Counted from the stretch's first letter, positions 1 to 7,508 are shown. The stretch: 22,522 nucleotides of DNA from Planctomycetota bacterium (GCA_009926815.1 RFOC01000009.1:1-22522), one strand, 5' to 3'. The notes: generated from the letters alone by a model not told the origin. Numbers and translations are program-made.

Positions 1-294
1 CCCTTCGCGCCGCACATGGCCGAGGAGATCTGGTCGCGGCTTGGTCACGCCACCAGCGTCACCGCGGCGTCGTGGCCCGCCTTCGACCCGGGCATGCTGC
101 GGGAGAGCACCGTGCAGCTGGCGGTGCAGGTGGCTGGCAAGGTGAAGGCGCACCTGAGCGTGCCCGCCGAGGCCAGCCCCGCGGACGTGGAGCGTCTGGC
201 CCTGGCCGAGCCCCGGATCATGGAACTGCTCGGCGGCAAGGCCCCGCGCAAGATCGTGGTGGTGCCGCGGCGGCTGGTGAACATCGTGCCCTGA
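1..294 (+). CDS. leuS: Leucine--tRNA ligase, C-terminal fragment
   Basis: The reading frame is open from base 1 and stops with TGA at 292-294, so only the last 97 codons are present. Leucyl-tRNA synthetase charges tRNA-Leu in the cytoplasm. The fragment opens with PFAPHMAEEIWSRLGH, the hallmark of the anticodon-binding helical domain in class Ia LeuRS. It continues into the small C-terminal domain: VAGKVKAHLSVP, then an ADVERLALAEP helix, then KIVVVPRRLVNIVP, which closely follows the canonical bacterial LeuRS terminus. The ATG at 16 is an internal methionine, not a start. The catalytic and editing domains lie upstream of the window. Family identity is secure; nothing can be said about its promoter. 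Confidence 0.95.
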   Translation, partial: PFAPHMAEEIWSRLGHATSVTAASWPAFDPGMLRESTVQLAVQVAGKVKAHLSVPAEASPADVERLALAEPRIMELLGGKAPRKIVVVPRRLVNIVP

Positions 295-296
295 AA

Positions 297-318
297 GCCG
301 GATGCACTCCGATTCGGC
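297..318 (+). terminator. Possible hairpin terminator after leuS
   Basis: Directly after the leuS stop there is a 7-bp inverted repeat, GCCGGAT / ATTCGGC (one G-U pair), around an 8-base loop. No T-tract follows, so it is only a weak terminator candidate. Confidence 0.3.
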
Positions 319-343
319 CACCGGGGCCCGCTGACGCTGCCAG

Positions 344-349
344 TATCCT
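344..349 (+). promoter_or_regulatory. -10-like hexamer upstream of the 398 gene
   Basis: TATCCT lies 48 bases before the ATG at 398. It would give a leader of roughly 40 nt that includes the AGGAG ribosome-binding site at 387-391. No convincing -35 is visible. Confidence 0.4.
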
Positions 350-397
350 TCCGGACCACTGCGCCGCCGGCGCCACTCACCCACTCAGGAGCCACCG

Positions 398-2290
398 ATG
401 ATCGGGACCATGCTTGTCGCGTCGATTCTCGCCCTTCAGGGCGTGCCTGCCCCCAAGACCCCGGCCCGGCCCGCGACGCCGATCGCGGTCACCGCGGACA
501 ACGGACCCTCGGTCGAGGTGCCGGCCGACCTCGCTGCGCTCACGGGCCAGGACACGATCGCGGTGCTCTACCTGCCCGACGCCGAGGCGGCGGAGCAGAT
601 CGCGCAGCGGCTGAAGGACACCCTGGGTCCCGTGGCCAACGACATGCCCATCGGCGTCTCCTTTCGCCAGCTCGTCCGCGAGGGCGTGCGCACCGACATG
701 GAGATCCCCCTGAAGCAGCCGGTGCTGTGGTGGATCGACATGCCCATCGCCGAGGGCGACGAGCCCCCGATGGGAATGGGCGAGTTCGTGTTCCGTCAGG
801 CCATCCGGATTCCCGGGGCGGAGGCGGCCATGGCCAAGGCGAAGGCGGAGGGTGAGGCGGCTCGGGCTGCCGATCCAAAGGCCCGTCCTTCCATGCCCAT
901 CCGCGCCAAGGGCCGCAGGGGCTCGGTGACCGTGCTCAAGGGCGACATCGTGGTGGTGTCCAGCGACATGGAGCCCTTCGAGATGCCCGCGCAGCCCGCC
1001 CCAAGCGCGCTGGTCAGCGCGTTGCCGCTGAGCGCGGTGTGCGGCCGGGTGGACCTCTCGCGGGTCATGAGCGAGCAGGGGGACCAGCTCAGGATGCTGG
1101 GCGGTTTCGCGGCCATGGGCATCTCTGGTGGCATGGAAGGGGGCCCGGAGGACAAGTTGACCGATGCCCAGAGGCGTCAGCGCGCCATGAAGCAGCAGCT
1201 CGGCGACGCCGTGGGCCAGCAGGTCGACGGCGTGGTCGACGCCCTGATGCAGCTCAAGCGGGCCACCTTCGCGGTCTCCATGAACGGTGACGATTTCAAC
1301 GCGTGGGCCGACTGGTCCCGCGACGCGGCCTTCCCGAAGGGGCTCTCCGCGGAGGCGGTTCAGGGCCTCTGCACCGCGCTGCCCCCGGGCATGATGGCCT
1401 ACTTCGGCATCTCGACCAACGCCATGCTCACCATGTACGGCGAGCGACTGCAGATCGATGACGCCTTCGCGAACCTCGGCGCCACGCCCGAGCAGAAGAA
1501 GGCCTACGAGGAGGCCATGGTCAAGTCTCGCGCGGCGATCGAGATGATCGTGGACGGCGGCGTGGGCGCCATGGGCGGAGATGTCTCCAAGGGCCTCGAG
1601 AGCCTCGGTGCCGTGGCGGCCATGCGCGTGAAGGACGCCAGCGCGTTCCGCGGCACCCTGAAGGGCGCCATGGCGGACCTGAGTCGCTCGGGTCTCGCCG
1701 AGATCGGGATCCAGGAGCAGGGTGACCTTCTCACCATGACCATCACGCCCAACGCCGTCCGGGTGCAGGAGCTCATGGGCGTGATCGGTGGCGAGGAGGC
1801 GGTGGCGGAGGCGGCGAATCAGGCCACCACGCCGACCACGCTGACGCTGCGCTTCAAGGGCAATGACGTGCTGGTCACGCAGGCTCGCGGCGACAAGCCG
1901 GTGGATCCGGCCAGCCTGGTCAAGGCAGGCGTGGCCGATGTGCGAGGTGAGGTGGCGGCGAAGGCGTGGGGCACCGCCGACTGGTTCACCACCATCGACC
2001 TGAAGCCCATCTTCGCGTTCCTCAACGCGGTGGGCTTGGAGCGGGCCACGCGGGCGGGCATCGTCGACGAGGCCGGTGCGGCGAAGCGTCGTGAAGCCGG
2101 GGCGGCCCTGGCCACGGGCAAGCCCATGCTGATCCGTCTCTGGCAGGGCGTGCAGGGTGGGACCACCAGGCTCTCGATCCATGTCAACCTCAACGACTGG
2201 AAGGCGTTCGTCGAGGAAGTTGACCGAATCGAGAACACGGAAGACGCCGGAGGCGACAAGCCCGCCGCCGCCACCGACGATCCCACCTGA
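398..2290 (+). CDS. Exported protein of unknown function (630 aa)
   Basis: I do not recognise this protein. The ATG at 398 is preceded by AGGAG at 387-391 with 6-base spacing, one of the few clear Shine-Dalgarno sites in the window. A second ATG at 410 would also keep the leader. The N-terminus (MIGTMLVASILALQG) looks like a short signal peptide, followed by a Pro/Ala-rich linker to about residue 35. The rest is a soluble protein of about 590 residues with several Met- and Gly-rich stretches, for example around residues 235-250 and 385-400. The C-terminal tail is acidic and Ala-rich (EDAGGDKPAAATDDPT). The overall look, repeated alpha/beta units with many 'AM'/'GG' turns in an exported protein, resembles the large DUF3352-type exported proteins, but I see no decisive motif. 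It is convergent with the gene at 2350-3087. Confidence 0.8.
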   Translation: MIGTMLVASILALQGVPAPKTPARPATPIAVTADNGPSVEVPADLAALTGQDTIAVLYLPDAEAAEQIAQRLKDTLGPVANDMPIGVSFRQLVREGVRTDMEIPLKQPVLWWIDMPIAEGDEPPMGMGEFVFRQAIRIPGAEAAMAKAKAEGEAARAADPKARPSMPIRAKGRRGSVTVLKGDIVVVSSDMEPFEMPAQPAPSALVSALPLSAVCGRVDLSRVMSEQGDQLRMLGGFAAMGISGGMEGGPEDKLTDAQRRQRAMKQQLGDAVGQQVDGVVDALMQLKRATFAVSMNGDDFNAWADWSRDAAFPKGLSAEAVQGLCTALPPGMMAYFGISTNAMLTMYGERLQIDDAFANLGATPEQKKAYEEAMVKSRAAIEMIVDGGVGAMGGDVSKGLESLGAVAAMRVKDASAFRGTLKGAMADLSRSGLAEIGIQEQGDLLTMTITPNAVRVQELMGVIGGEEAVAEAANQATTPTTLTLRFKGNDVLVTQARGDKPVDPASLVKAGVADVRGEVAAKAWGTADWFTTIDLKPIFAFLNAVGLERATRAGIVDEAGAAKRREAGAALATGKPMLIRLWQGVQGGTTRLSIHVNLNDWKAFVEEVDRIENTEDAGGDKPAAATDDPT

Positions 2291-2297
2291 TTCCCCG

Positions 2298-2316
2298 GGC
2301 CACGCGCTGCGTGGCC
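2298..2316. terminator. Hairpin between two convergent genes
   Basis: A perfect 8-bp inverted repeat, GGCCACGC / GCGTGGCC, has a 3-base loop. It sits 7 bases after the stop of the plus-strand gene ending at 2290 and before the minus-strand stop at 2350. Placement and symmetry suggest a bidirectional terminator, although the T-tract is poor (TTC on the plus strand). Confidence 0.6.
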
Positions 2317-2349
2317 TTCAGGCACGGGTCCGCCCCGAGCCTCATGGGA

Positions 2350-3087
2350 TCACGGTTCGGTGTGCCAGGTGGCGCTCGGCCGGTCGTACACGAGCGCCGT
2401 CTCGCAGGGCCGTTCTCGACCTTCGGCATCCATCGACACGCCGATCTCCAGGAATCCCGCCCACACCTGCGTCTCCACGGGTCGAATGAGCAGGCGACCG
2501 GTTCCCTGGAGGAGCCGCATCACCAGTTCTGGATCCGGTGGCACCAGCGCCTGCCGCGGTTCCTCGAGCTGGATCGCCGCGTAGCGGGCGATGGCCTCGC
2601 CCACCAGCGACGCGATCGACGAGGTGTCGGTGGCGAGCAGCTCCACGCCGTCCGCGTCCGGCCGCAGGGACCACGTTGCGCGGACATCGGCGGAGAGGGG
2701 GTTCCTGCCGGCGCGGACCGCGGCGGCGATGGCTTCCACATCGCCCGCATCCACGCACGCCATGCCCGGACAGGCCAGTCGGACCGCCACCGGCGGAGCC
2801 ATCGACGACTCACGCGACAGGGCGGCGAGGGCACGATCCTCCAGCACCGAGGCGGAGCCATCCGCACGAACCATCACCGTCACCCCGGGTTCGAGCGTGG
2901 TGGCCAATCCGGCCGCGGCCTCGAGCAGGGGCATCGGGTGCAGCACCAGGCGGGCCCCGGGGTTGGGCATGTCGTCCTGTCCTGCCGGCACGGCCGTGAC
3001 ACGCGCCTGCACGCAACCATGCATCCGGCTCTGGCGGGCATCGGCTGCGGTGCGGTCGGAGGAAATGGGTTCGTTGGCGGGTTCCAT
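2350..3087 (-). CDS. Protein of unknown function (245 aa)
   Basis: I do not recognise this family. The frame is open upstream to 3243. I chose the ATG at 3087 because it has a strong AGGAG Shine-Dalgarno 6 bases upstream on the minus strand, and the longer version would run back across the small ORF at 3168-3317. The product begins MEPANEPISSDRTAAD and lacks a signal peptide or membrane helix, so it is probably cytoplasmic. Visible features are a hydrophobic stretch around residues 55-75 (LLEAAAGLATTLEPGVTVMVRADG), a region around residues 110-135 with two cysteines (CPGMACVDAGDVEAIAAAV), and a beta-rich C-terminal half ending ETALVYDRPSATWHTEP. A charged, Ala-rich helical segment around residues 168-190 separates them. 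The mixture of short strands and helices suggests a small folded domain, but no function can be assigned. Confidence 0.75.
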   Translation of the reverse strand: MEPANEPISSDRTAADARQSRMHGCVQARVTAVPAGQDDMPNPGARLVLHPMPLLEAAAGLATTLEPGVTVMVRADGSASVLEDRALAALSRESSMAPPVAVRLACPGMACVDAGDVEAIAAAVRAGRNPLSADVRATWSLRPDADGVELLATDTSSIASLVGEAIARYAAIQLEEPRQALVPPDPELVMRLLQGTGRLLIRPVETQVWAGFLEIGVSMDAEGRERPCETALVYDRPSATWHTEP

Positions 3088-3114
3088 GACGGGCTCCTGG
3101 ATCCCCAAACGCAA

Positions 3115-3140
3115 CAGGCCCTGCTCGCTGGCAGGGCCTG
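3115..3140 (-). terminator. 10-bp perfect hairpin upstream of the 3087 gene
   Basis: CAGGCCCTGC / GCAGGGCCTG forms a perfect 10-bp stem with a 6-base loop. On the minus strand it follows the stop of the 49-residue ORF by about 27 bases and is followed by TTGCGTTT, then by the Shine-Dalgarno of the next gene. It could terminate the small gene, or act as a 5'-leader attenuator for the 3087 gene. Confidence 0.5.
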
Positions 3141-3167
3141 GTCGTCGGGGTTCGTTGGGTGTGACTC

Positions 3168-3317
3168 TTATCGAACGCGACGCGGTCCTGCCTTCACGGG
3201 CACCATCACGGTGCAACCGTGACGATGATTCATGGCGCACCACATGCCCATGACCATCGCGGCTGCGGCCGAGACGGCGTTGGAGAGCATGGTGATGAGG
3301 CGGGTCGCGAGTGACAT
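3168..3317 (-). CDS. Small predicted membrane protein (49 aa)
   Basis: This short ORF starts with ATG at 3317 and stops with TAA at 3168-3170. The product begins MSLATRLITMLSNAVSAAAA, continues through a Met/Ala-rich hydrophobic stretch to about residue 29 (one likely membrane segment), and ends in a basic, proline-containing tail (VKAGPRRVR). It contains two cysteines (residues 27 and 35) and the cluster NHRHGC. The main support for its reality is a -10-like TAGAGT on the minus strand with 7 bases to the ATG, the same arrangement seen at eight other starts here, plus TTGCCT 16 bases further upstream as a fair -35. No Shine-Dalgarno is visible. It has no recognised function and could still be a chance ORF. 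Confidence 0.5.
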   Translation of the reverse strand: MSLATRLITMLSNAVSAAAAMVMGMWCAMNHRHGCTVMVPVKAGPRRVR

Positions 3318-3324
3318 CGGGCGG

Positions 3325-3330
3325 ACTCTA
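3325..3330 (-). promoter_or_regulatory. -10 hexamer of the 49-aa ORF (leaderless type)
   Basis: TAGAGT on the minus strand ends 7 bases before the ATG at 3317. TTGCCT lies 16 bases upstream of it and matches a sigma-70 -35 at 4 of 6 positions. Confidence 0.5.
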
Positions 3331-3407
3331 GCCTCGCCACCGGCAAAGGCAAATGGTCACGCAGGGATTCGGGCACTTCGTGAGATTCGCACCGAACCTC
3401 CGCCCCA

Positions 3408-3413
3408 TAAGAT
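3408..3413 (+). promoter_or_regulatory. -10-like hexamer upstream of the 3443 gene
   Basis: TAAGAT lies 29 bases before the ATG at 3443, with TTCGCA 16 bases upstream as a weak -35 (4 of 6). It would give a leader of about 22 nt, divergent from the small-ORF promoter. Confidence 0.4.
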
Positions 3414-3442
3414 GCCCGCCGCGGTGCAGGTCATCGCGGCGC

Positions 3443-4804
3443 ATGAGCGACGACCCCCGCGAGCCCGAACCCGCCGACGAGGATCCGGCCCAGGACCCCT
3501 GGGACCTGGGTGAGCCCCACGCCTCGGGGTGGGTCGTCTTCTGGCCGCACGCCGAGGCCCCGACCCGCGAGGAGATCGGCAGCGCCTTCGCCGCCTGGCT
3601 GGGTCAGGAACTGGAGGGGGAGAGCCCCGAGGAACCCGAGGACGGCACCCTCTGGGCCTTCACCTTCCAGATGGATGGCCTGCCCGCTCCCGCGCTGGCA
3701 TGGGCGGAGCCGGCGCAGCCCCTGGATGGCGAGGACATCGAGGAGGCGGTGAAGAAGTGTCGCTGGGTGGTCAGGCTGCAGGCCGTGCTGCCCTTCGAGG
3801 AGCCCCACGAGGCGTACTTCCGGCTGGTGGCCCTGATGGCCGGCGCCATCGGGGACGCTCCCGGCGTGCTCGATGCGGTCACCGGCCATTACCTGCCGCG
3901 CGCGGCGCTTGAATCGGGCTTCCTGGCTCCCGAGGCGCTGCCGCACGAGCGGTGGCTCTGGCGCGTGAGCGGTGCCGGCCTTGCCGATGCGAGTGGCGAG
4001 GGCGATCGGCCCACCATGCTCTTCACATCCGGGCTGTGGCGATGCGGTCGGCCCGAGCTGGAACTGCTCGAACTCCCCGCGGCGCATGTGCGGGCGGGGC
4101 TCATCCTGCTCGACGCCATGGCCGGGCTGCTGCTCGAGGGCGAGATGCCCGAACCCGGCGAGGTGTTCGAGGCGGGTCCGGGCCTGGAGGTCACGCTGCA
4201 GCCCTGGCGCGAGGTGGCGGCCACCATGGAGGACGGAACGCCCGGATCGCAGGCCTTCCGTGCCGCGGCGGGCGACGGTGGTCACAGTCCGTTGCTGGGG
4301 GTGCGAGCGGTGATCTGCCACCCCGAGCCCGTGGGTGCCTTCCGCAAGGTGTGGACATGGCCTCGCGATGCGGTGGCCGCCATCGAGAGCGGCAGCGCGG
4401 CCCTCTACGCCACCGACCACGCCACGCGGGCCAGCCAGCGTCGGGCCCAGCGGCGGTGGGAGACCTTCGCCACGGCCTTCGCCAGCCTGCGGCGAGCGGA
4501 GAACGATTCGGCGCGCGAACTGCGCGAGCGGGGCTTCAGCGTGCAGGCCGCGCTCGAGGGCGGCCGGGATCCCGATCGCGTGGAGCAGGCCTGGTTCTGC
4601 GTGAGGCGGTTCGAGGCGGGGAAGGTGCACGCCGCCCTGCTCGAGAAGCCTCGGAGCCGCGACGATCTGCAGGAGGGCAGCGAGCTCCCGCTCGATCCCG
4701 GCGTGATCTCGGACTGGCGGGTGGAACTTCCCGATGGCGAGGTGTTCGGGCCGGAGCGGTGGCAGGAGCTCCTGCCCGCCGTCGACCGCGTGCGGGGGCT
4801 GTAG
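3443..4804 (+). CDS. DUF2314-like domain protein (453 aa)
   Basis: The frame extends back to 3353, but I place the start at the ATG at 3443 (MSDDPREPEPADEDP). The upstream extension would read through a promoter-like region and is arginine-rich and unlike a protein N-terminus. The product is acidic and soluble with no signal peptide. Residues 1-25 are a disordered acidic leader, and residues about 30-320 are a Trp/Glu/Pro-rich domain I do not recognise. The last 90 residues or so, after a QRRAQRRWETF helix, resemble DUF2314: EQAWFCVRRFEAGKVHAALL, an L-x-x-GSELPL segment, then VISDWRVELPDGEVFGPE, which fits the 'DxxDWxY' ending of that family. DUF2314 proteins have no established biochemical activity. 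A lipoprotein gene starts 7 bases after its stop, so the two are probably co-transcribed. Confidence 0.75.
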   Translation: MSDDPREPEPADEDPAQDPWDLGEPHASGWVVFWPHAEAPTREEIGSAFAAWLGQELEGESPEEPEDGTLWAFTFQMDGLPAPALAWAEPAQPLDGEDIEEAVKKCRWVVRLQAVLPFEEPHEAYFRLVALMAGAIGDAPGVLDAVTGHYLPRAALESGFLAPEALPHERWLWRVSGAGLADASGEGDRPTMLFTSGLWRCGRPELELLELPAAHVRAGLILLDAMAGLLLEGEMPEPGEVFEAGPGLEVTLQPWREVAATMEDGTPGSQAFRAAAGDGGHSPLLGVRAVICHPEPVGAFRKVWTWPRDAVAAIESGSAALYATDHATRASQRRAQRRWETFATAFASLRRAENDSARELRERGFSVQAALEGGRDPDRVEQAWFCVRRFEAGKVHAALLEKPRSRDDLQEGSELPLDPGVISDWRVELPDGEVFGPERWQELLPAVDRVRGL

Positions 4805-4811
4805 GTCGAGC

Positions 4812-5285
4812 ATGTCGCGAACGGCTGCCCTGGTCATCCTGCTGCTGTCCGGTTGCGGCTACCGCATCGAGGGCCGCGCCGTGCCTGGGGGCTTCGGCAC
4901 GGTGACCTGGGTCGATGCCGATGACCAGCGTCTGCAGCAGCGGGGGATGCCGGGCGTGCGCGTGCAGCTGGTCCGCGATCCCGATCGCATGCGTCGCGAG
5001 GTGATCGCGGAGTCCACCTCGGCGGCGGACGGCTCGTTCACGCTGGACACGCGATCCTTCGGCGTCGGCTGGATGGACGAGCGATGGGAGATCGTCGCCT
5101 CGGGGCCGGGCGTGTCCGCCGCCACGCGGACCGAACTGCCCATGGATGCGTCGCAACGGCGGCTGCTCATCGAACTGGGGCGTGGCGGTCATTCGCCCGG
5201 CTCGCCACGCGAGGCGAACCAGAACCTCTACGACGAGGCGGCCAGGTGGGACCCGTCCATCCAGCGGAAGCCGGCCTCGCCCTGA
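4812..5285 (+). CDS. Lipoprotein, carboxypeptidase-regulatory-like fold (157 aa)
   Basis: The ATG at 4812 gives MSRTAALVILLLSGCGYRIEG, a classic lipoprotein signal: a short basic start, a hydrophobic core and the lipobox LSGC with the acylated cysteine at residue 15. The upstream in-frame extension overlaps the previous gene and has no signal, so it is rejected. The mature part is about 140 residues. It includes VRVQLVRDPDRMRREVIAESTSAADGSFTLDTRSF, split across a beta-sandwich pattern typical of carboxypeptidase-regulatory or transthyretin-like domains, in which a 'T-x-A-D-G-x-F' strand is the usual signature. This is a structural guess, not a catalytic assignment. It probably sits on the periplasmic face of a membrane. 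It follows the DUF2314-like gene by 7 bases and is presumably translated from the same mRNA. Confidence 0.8.
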   Translation: MSRTAALVILLLSGCGYRIEGRAVPGGFGTVTWVDADDQRLQQRGMPGVRVQLVRDPDRMRREVIAESTSAADGSFTLDTRSFGVGWMDERWEIVASGPGVSAATRTELPMDASQRRLLIELGRGGHSPGSPREANQNLYDEAARWDPSIQRKPASP

Positions 5286-5302
5286 GCCCGCGGGCCCCTG
5301 CG

Positions 5303-5308
5303 TACACT
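5303..5308 (+). promoter_or_regulatory. -10 hexamer of the PilZ gene (leaderless type)
   Basis: TACACT ends 6 bases before the ATG at 5315 and no Shine-Dalgarno lies between. Transcription from a normal -10 spacing would begin at or next to the A of the start codon. Confidence 0.55.
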
Positions 5309-5314
5309 CCCCGC

Positions 5315-6160
5315 ATGCCCGCAAGCCGAAGCCGCAACACGGAGTGGCGCCGAAGCCTCCAGCAGGTGATGGAAAAGGGAGGTGGACTCGAACTGGCGGT
5401 GGCCCGGAAGGCGGGCGCCTCCTCGGACGGTCAGGCCGATCTGGTGTGGCGGACCCGCCTGACCCAGGTCGCGGATGACTTCCTGGAGGTCGAGCGGCCG
5501 CAGGCGCTCGGTCGCGGCATCGAGTTCCAGTCGGGCGTGGCCATGGTCGCGGCCTTCGTCATTGGCCAGAACCGTTTCACGTTCAGCACCGAGGTCCTGG
5601 GAAGCGTCCGGGGTCCTGGTCCTCGTGCGCTGGAACTGGTGCGACTGGCCGTGCCCAGCCAGATCGAGCGCTGCCAGCGTCGCTTCGACCGCTTCGACCT
5701 GCAGGGCCTGAAGCTGCCCACGGTCACCCTGTGGCCGCTGCTGGACCCCAAGAGCGTCATCCCCGCGGAGCGGGCCAACGAGCTCGCCTTCCAGGCGTTC
5801 CAGAAGGGCGAGCAGCCCCCGGCGGTGGACGAGAACCTCATGCCGCAGGTGGGTCCGCCGGTGACGGCCGTGCTCATGAACATCGGCGGCGGCGGCGTGG
5901 GTCTGCGGGTGGAGCCTCGGGAGTCCGGCGCGCTCTCCCGGCATCGCGTCTTCTGGATGAAGGTGCCTCTGGGCAGCGACCAGCCCGTGCCGCTGGTGAC
6001 CACCGCCAAGGTGGTGCACACGCACATCGACAGCATGCAGAACACCTACGCCGGCGTGGCCTTCGACTTCAGCTTCAACCCCGGTCACCAGGGCGTGGTC
6101 ACCGCGCAGATCGCGCGGCAGGTGCAGCAGGTGCAGGCGCGGCAGCTGCCCGGCGGCTGA
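5315..6160 (+). CDS. PilZ domain protein, YcgR-like (281 aa)
   Basis: YcgR-like proteins bind cyclic di-GMP through a C-terminal PilZ barrel and adjust motility or surface traits; an N-terminal YcgR domain precedes it. Here residues about 35-110 form the N-terminal beta domain (IEFQSGVAMVAAFVIGQNRFTFSTEVLG). The PilZ part starts at residue 120 with QRRFDRFD, giving the RxxxR motif as R122 and R126. The second motif, usually (D/N)xSxxG, reads NIGGGG at 189-194, so serine is replaced by glycine. About 60 residues separate the two motifs, more than usual, with an insertion around 135-180. The ATG at 5315 is preferred over upstream in-frame starts because it follows the -10 hexamer TACACT and skips the preceding gene. 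The 3' end overlaps pabB by 62 bases on the opposite strand. Binding of c-di-GMP is likely but not certain given the altered second motif. Confidence 0.8.
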   Translation: MPASRSRNTEWRRSLQQVMEKGGGLELAVARKAGASSDGQADLVWRTRLTQVADDFLEVERPQALGRGIEFQSGVAMVAAFVIGQNRFTFSTEVLGSVRGPGPRALELVRLAVPSQIERCQRRFDRFDLQGLKLPTVTLWPLLDPKSVIPAERANELAFQAFQKGEQPPAVDENLMPQVGPPVTAVLMNIGGGGVGLRVEPRESGALSRHRVFWMKVPLGSDQPVPLVTTAKVVHTHIDSMQNTYAGVAFDFSFNPGHQGVVTAQIARQVQQVQARQLPGG

Positions 6161-7442
6161 CCGCCGCGGTCCGAAGCAGCACGGCCGCCTTGGCGTGCGT
6201 CTCGCGCACCTCCTCCAGCGGATCCGAATCGCTCACGATGCCGCAGCCTGCGGCGTAGCGCAGCCGCCAGGCGGGGCCGAGTGACTGCAGCGTGGCCGTC
6301 CGGATGGCCACGTTGAGCGACAGGGATCCATCCGCGCCGAGCAGCCCCATGGCTCCGTAGAACGGGCCGCGATCGAACGCCTCCAGTTCGCGGATCACCT
6401 GCATGGCCCGCACCTTGGGCGCACCGGTGATGGAACCGGGCGGGAAGGTGGCGGCGAGCAGGTCGGCCGCATCCGCCCCGGGCCGCAGGCGGCCCACGAT
6501 CTCGGCGACGCCGTGCAGCACCGTGGCGTGCGGTTCGGCCTGGCGTGGCGTGTGCACTCGGACGCTTCCGGGCTGGCAGGCGCGGGAGAGATCGTTGCGC
6601 ATCAGGTCCACGATCATGTGGAGTTCCGCGGCGTCCTTCTCGCTCCCCAGGAACTCCGCCGCATCCGCGCCCGAGGGCCGGGTGCCCTTGATGGGACGGG
6701 TCACCACGGAGCCGTCGGCCTGCAGGCGAAGGAAGAGCTCCGGACTCATGCTCACCAGGTGGCCCGCGGGGGTCTCCAGCCACGCGCCGTAGCGCGCCTG
6801 GCTGGCCGCCAGGGCGGCGCACGCGAAGGCTCGGGGATCGCCGTGGCCCCGGGCCTCCCAGAGCCGAGCCACGTTCGCCTGGAACAGGTCGCCGTCGTGG
6901 ATGAGCTGGACCACGCGAGCGACCAGCGAGGCGTAGTCGTCGTCGGTGGTGATGGGCCGCGGCGTGTCCAGGTCGAAGGTCGCCGGTGCGGGATCAGCCT
7001 CCATCGCCTCCGCCACCCGGATCCAGTCCTGGTGCGGTCCACCCACGCGGAACCAGCGGTCGGAAACGGCGTCGTGCACGGCCGCGGCCAGGATCGGGGC
7101 GGCCTGGGCGAGCGGCCAGGCTCCGGACTCCCGCGCCTCGGCGCGCGTGGCGGGCTCGAGCGCGGCGCCGAGTTCATAGCCGCACTGCAGGATCCAGCCG
7201 CCGTCACCGGGCAGCGAGGCGTCGCCGAGGGCACGCCGGGCCAGGTGTCTCAGCCATGGGCGGACCTCGTCCGGACCCGCGCCGCGGTGCAGAACCTCCC
7301 ACGCACCGTGCACGGCCAGCACGCTCCAGCGGCTCCACGCCCCGCGATCCCCGGAGACCAGAGCCGCCATCGGCAGGTCCCGCGGCCATCGGGCCATCGC
7401 CTCGATGGGCTGCAGGCGCCAGGGAAGGAGTGTGCCGGGCAT
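6099..7442 (-). CDS. pabB: Aminodeoxychorismate synthase component I (PabB)
   Basis: PabB aminates chorismate to 4-amino-4-deoxychorismate, the committed step towards p-aminobenzoate and folate, using ammonia from the glutaminase PabA. The chorismate-binding domain fills residues about 165-425. PIKGT at 250-254 carries the lysine (K252) typical of PabB, whereas TrpE has alanine there. HMIVDLMRNDLSR follows at 275-287, FPPGSITGAPKVRAMQVI at 333-350, and a GCGIVSDSDPLEE segment at 399-411. The 447-residue length is normal for a free-standing PabB, and no PabA or PabC domain is fused. The last 23 residues are a low-complexity Ala/Pro/Arg tail encoded across the 62-base antisense overlap with the PilZ gene. 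The ATG at 7442 sits 6 bases from a minus-strand TAGGAT, supporting this start. It diverges from ppdK. Confidence 0.93.
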   Translation of the reverse strand: MPGTLLPWRLQPIEAMARWPRDLPMAALVSGDRGAWSRWSVLAVHGAWEVLHRGAGPDEVRPWLRHLARRALGDASLPGDGGWILQCGYELGAALEPATRAEARESGAWPLAQAAPILAAAVHDAVSDRWFRVGGPHQDWIRVAEAMEADPAPATFDLDTPRPITTDDDYASLVARVVQLIHDGDLFQANVARLWEARGHGDPRAFACAALAASQARYGAWLETPAGHLVSMSPELFLRLQADGSVVTRPIKGTRPSGADAAEFLGSEKDAAELHMIVDLMRNDLSRACQPGSVRVHTPRQAEPHATVLHGVAEIVGRLRPGADAADLLAATFPPGSITGAPKVRAMQVIRELEAFDRGPFYGAMGLLGADGSLSLNVAIRTATLQSLGPAWRLRYAAGCGIVSDSDPLEEVRETHAKAAVLLRTAAVSRRAAAAPAPAAPAARSAR

Positions 7443-7448
7443 TCGGCC

Positions 7449-7454
7449 ATCCTA
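7449..7454 (-). promoter_or_regulatory. -10 hexamer of pabB (leaderless type)
   Basis: TAGGAT on the minus strand ends 6 bases before the pabB ATG at 7442. No Shine-Dalgarno can fit in that distance. Confidence 0.55.
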
Positions 7455-7502
7455 AGCCGCAAATCCCGGCGTGGGCGTGTTTTCGGCCGGCCATGAAATC
7501 AC

Positions 7503-7508
7503 TATCCT
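7503..7508 (+). promoter_or_regulatory. -10-like hexamer of ppdK
   Basis: TATCCT lies 74 bases before the ppdK ATG at 7583. A transcript from here would have a leader of about 65-70 nt that includes the hairpin at 7548-7566 and the AAGGA at 7566-7570. It is divergent from the pabB promoter about 50 bases away. Confidence 0.4.

Noticed and set aside
377..2182. A 601-codon open frame on the minus strand opposite the 398 gene
   Set aside because: The composition is dominated by Arg, His, Gly and Leu, there is no ribosome-binding site or -10, and the plus-strand frame has a signal peptide and Shine-Dalgarno.
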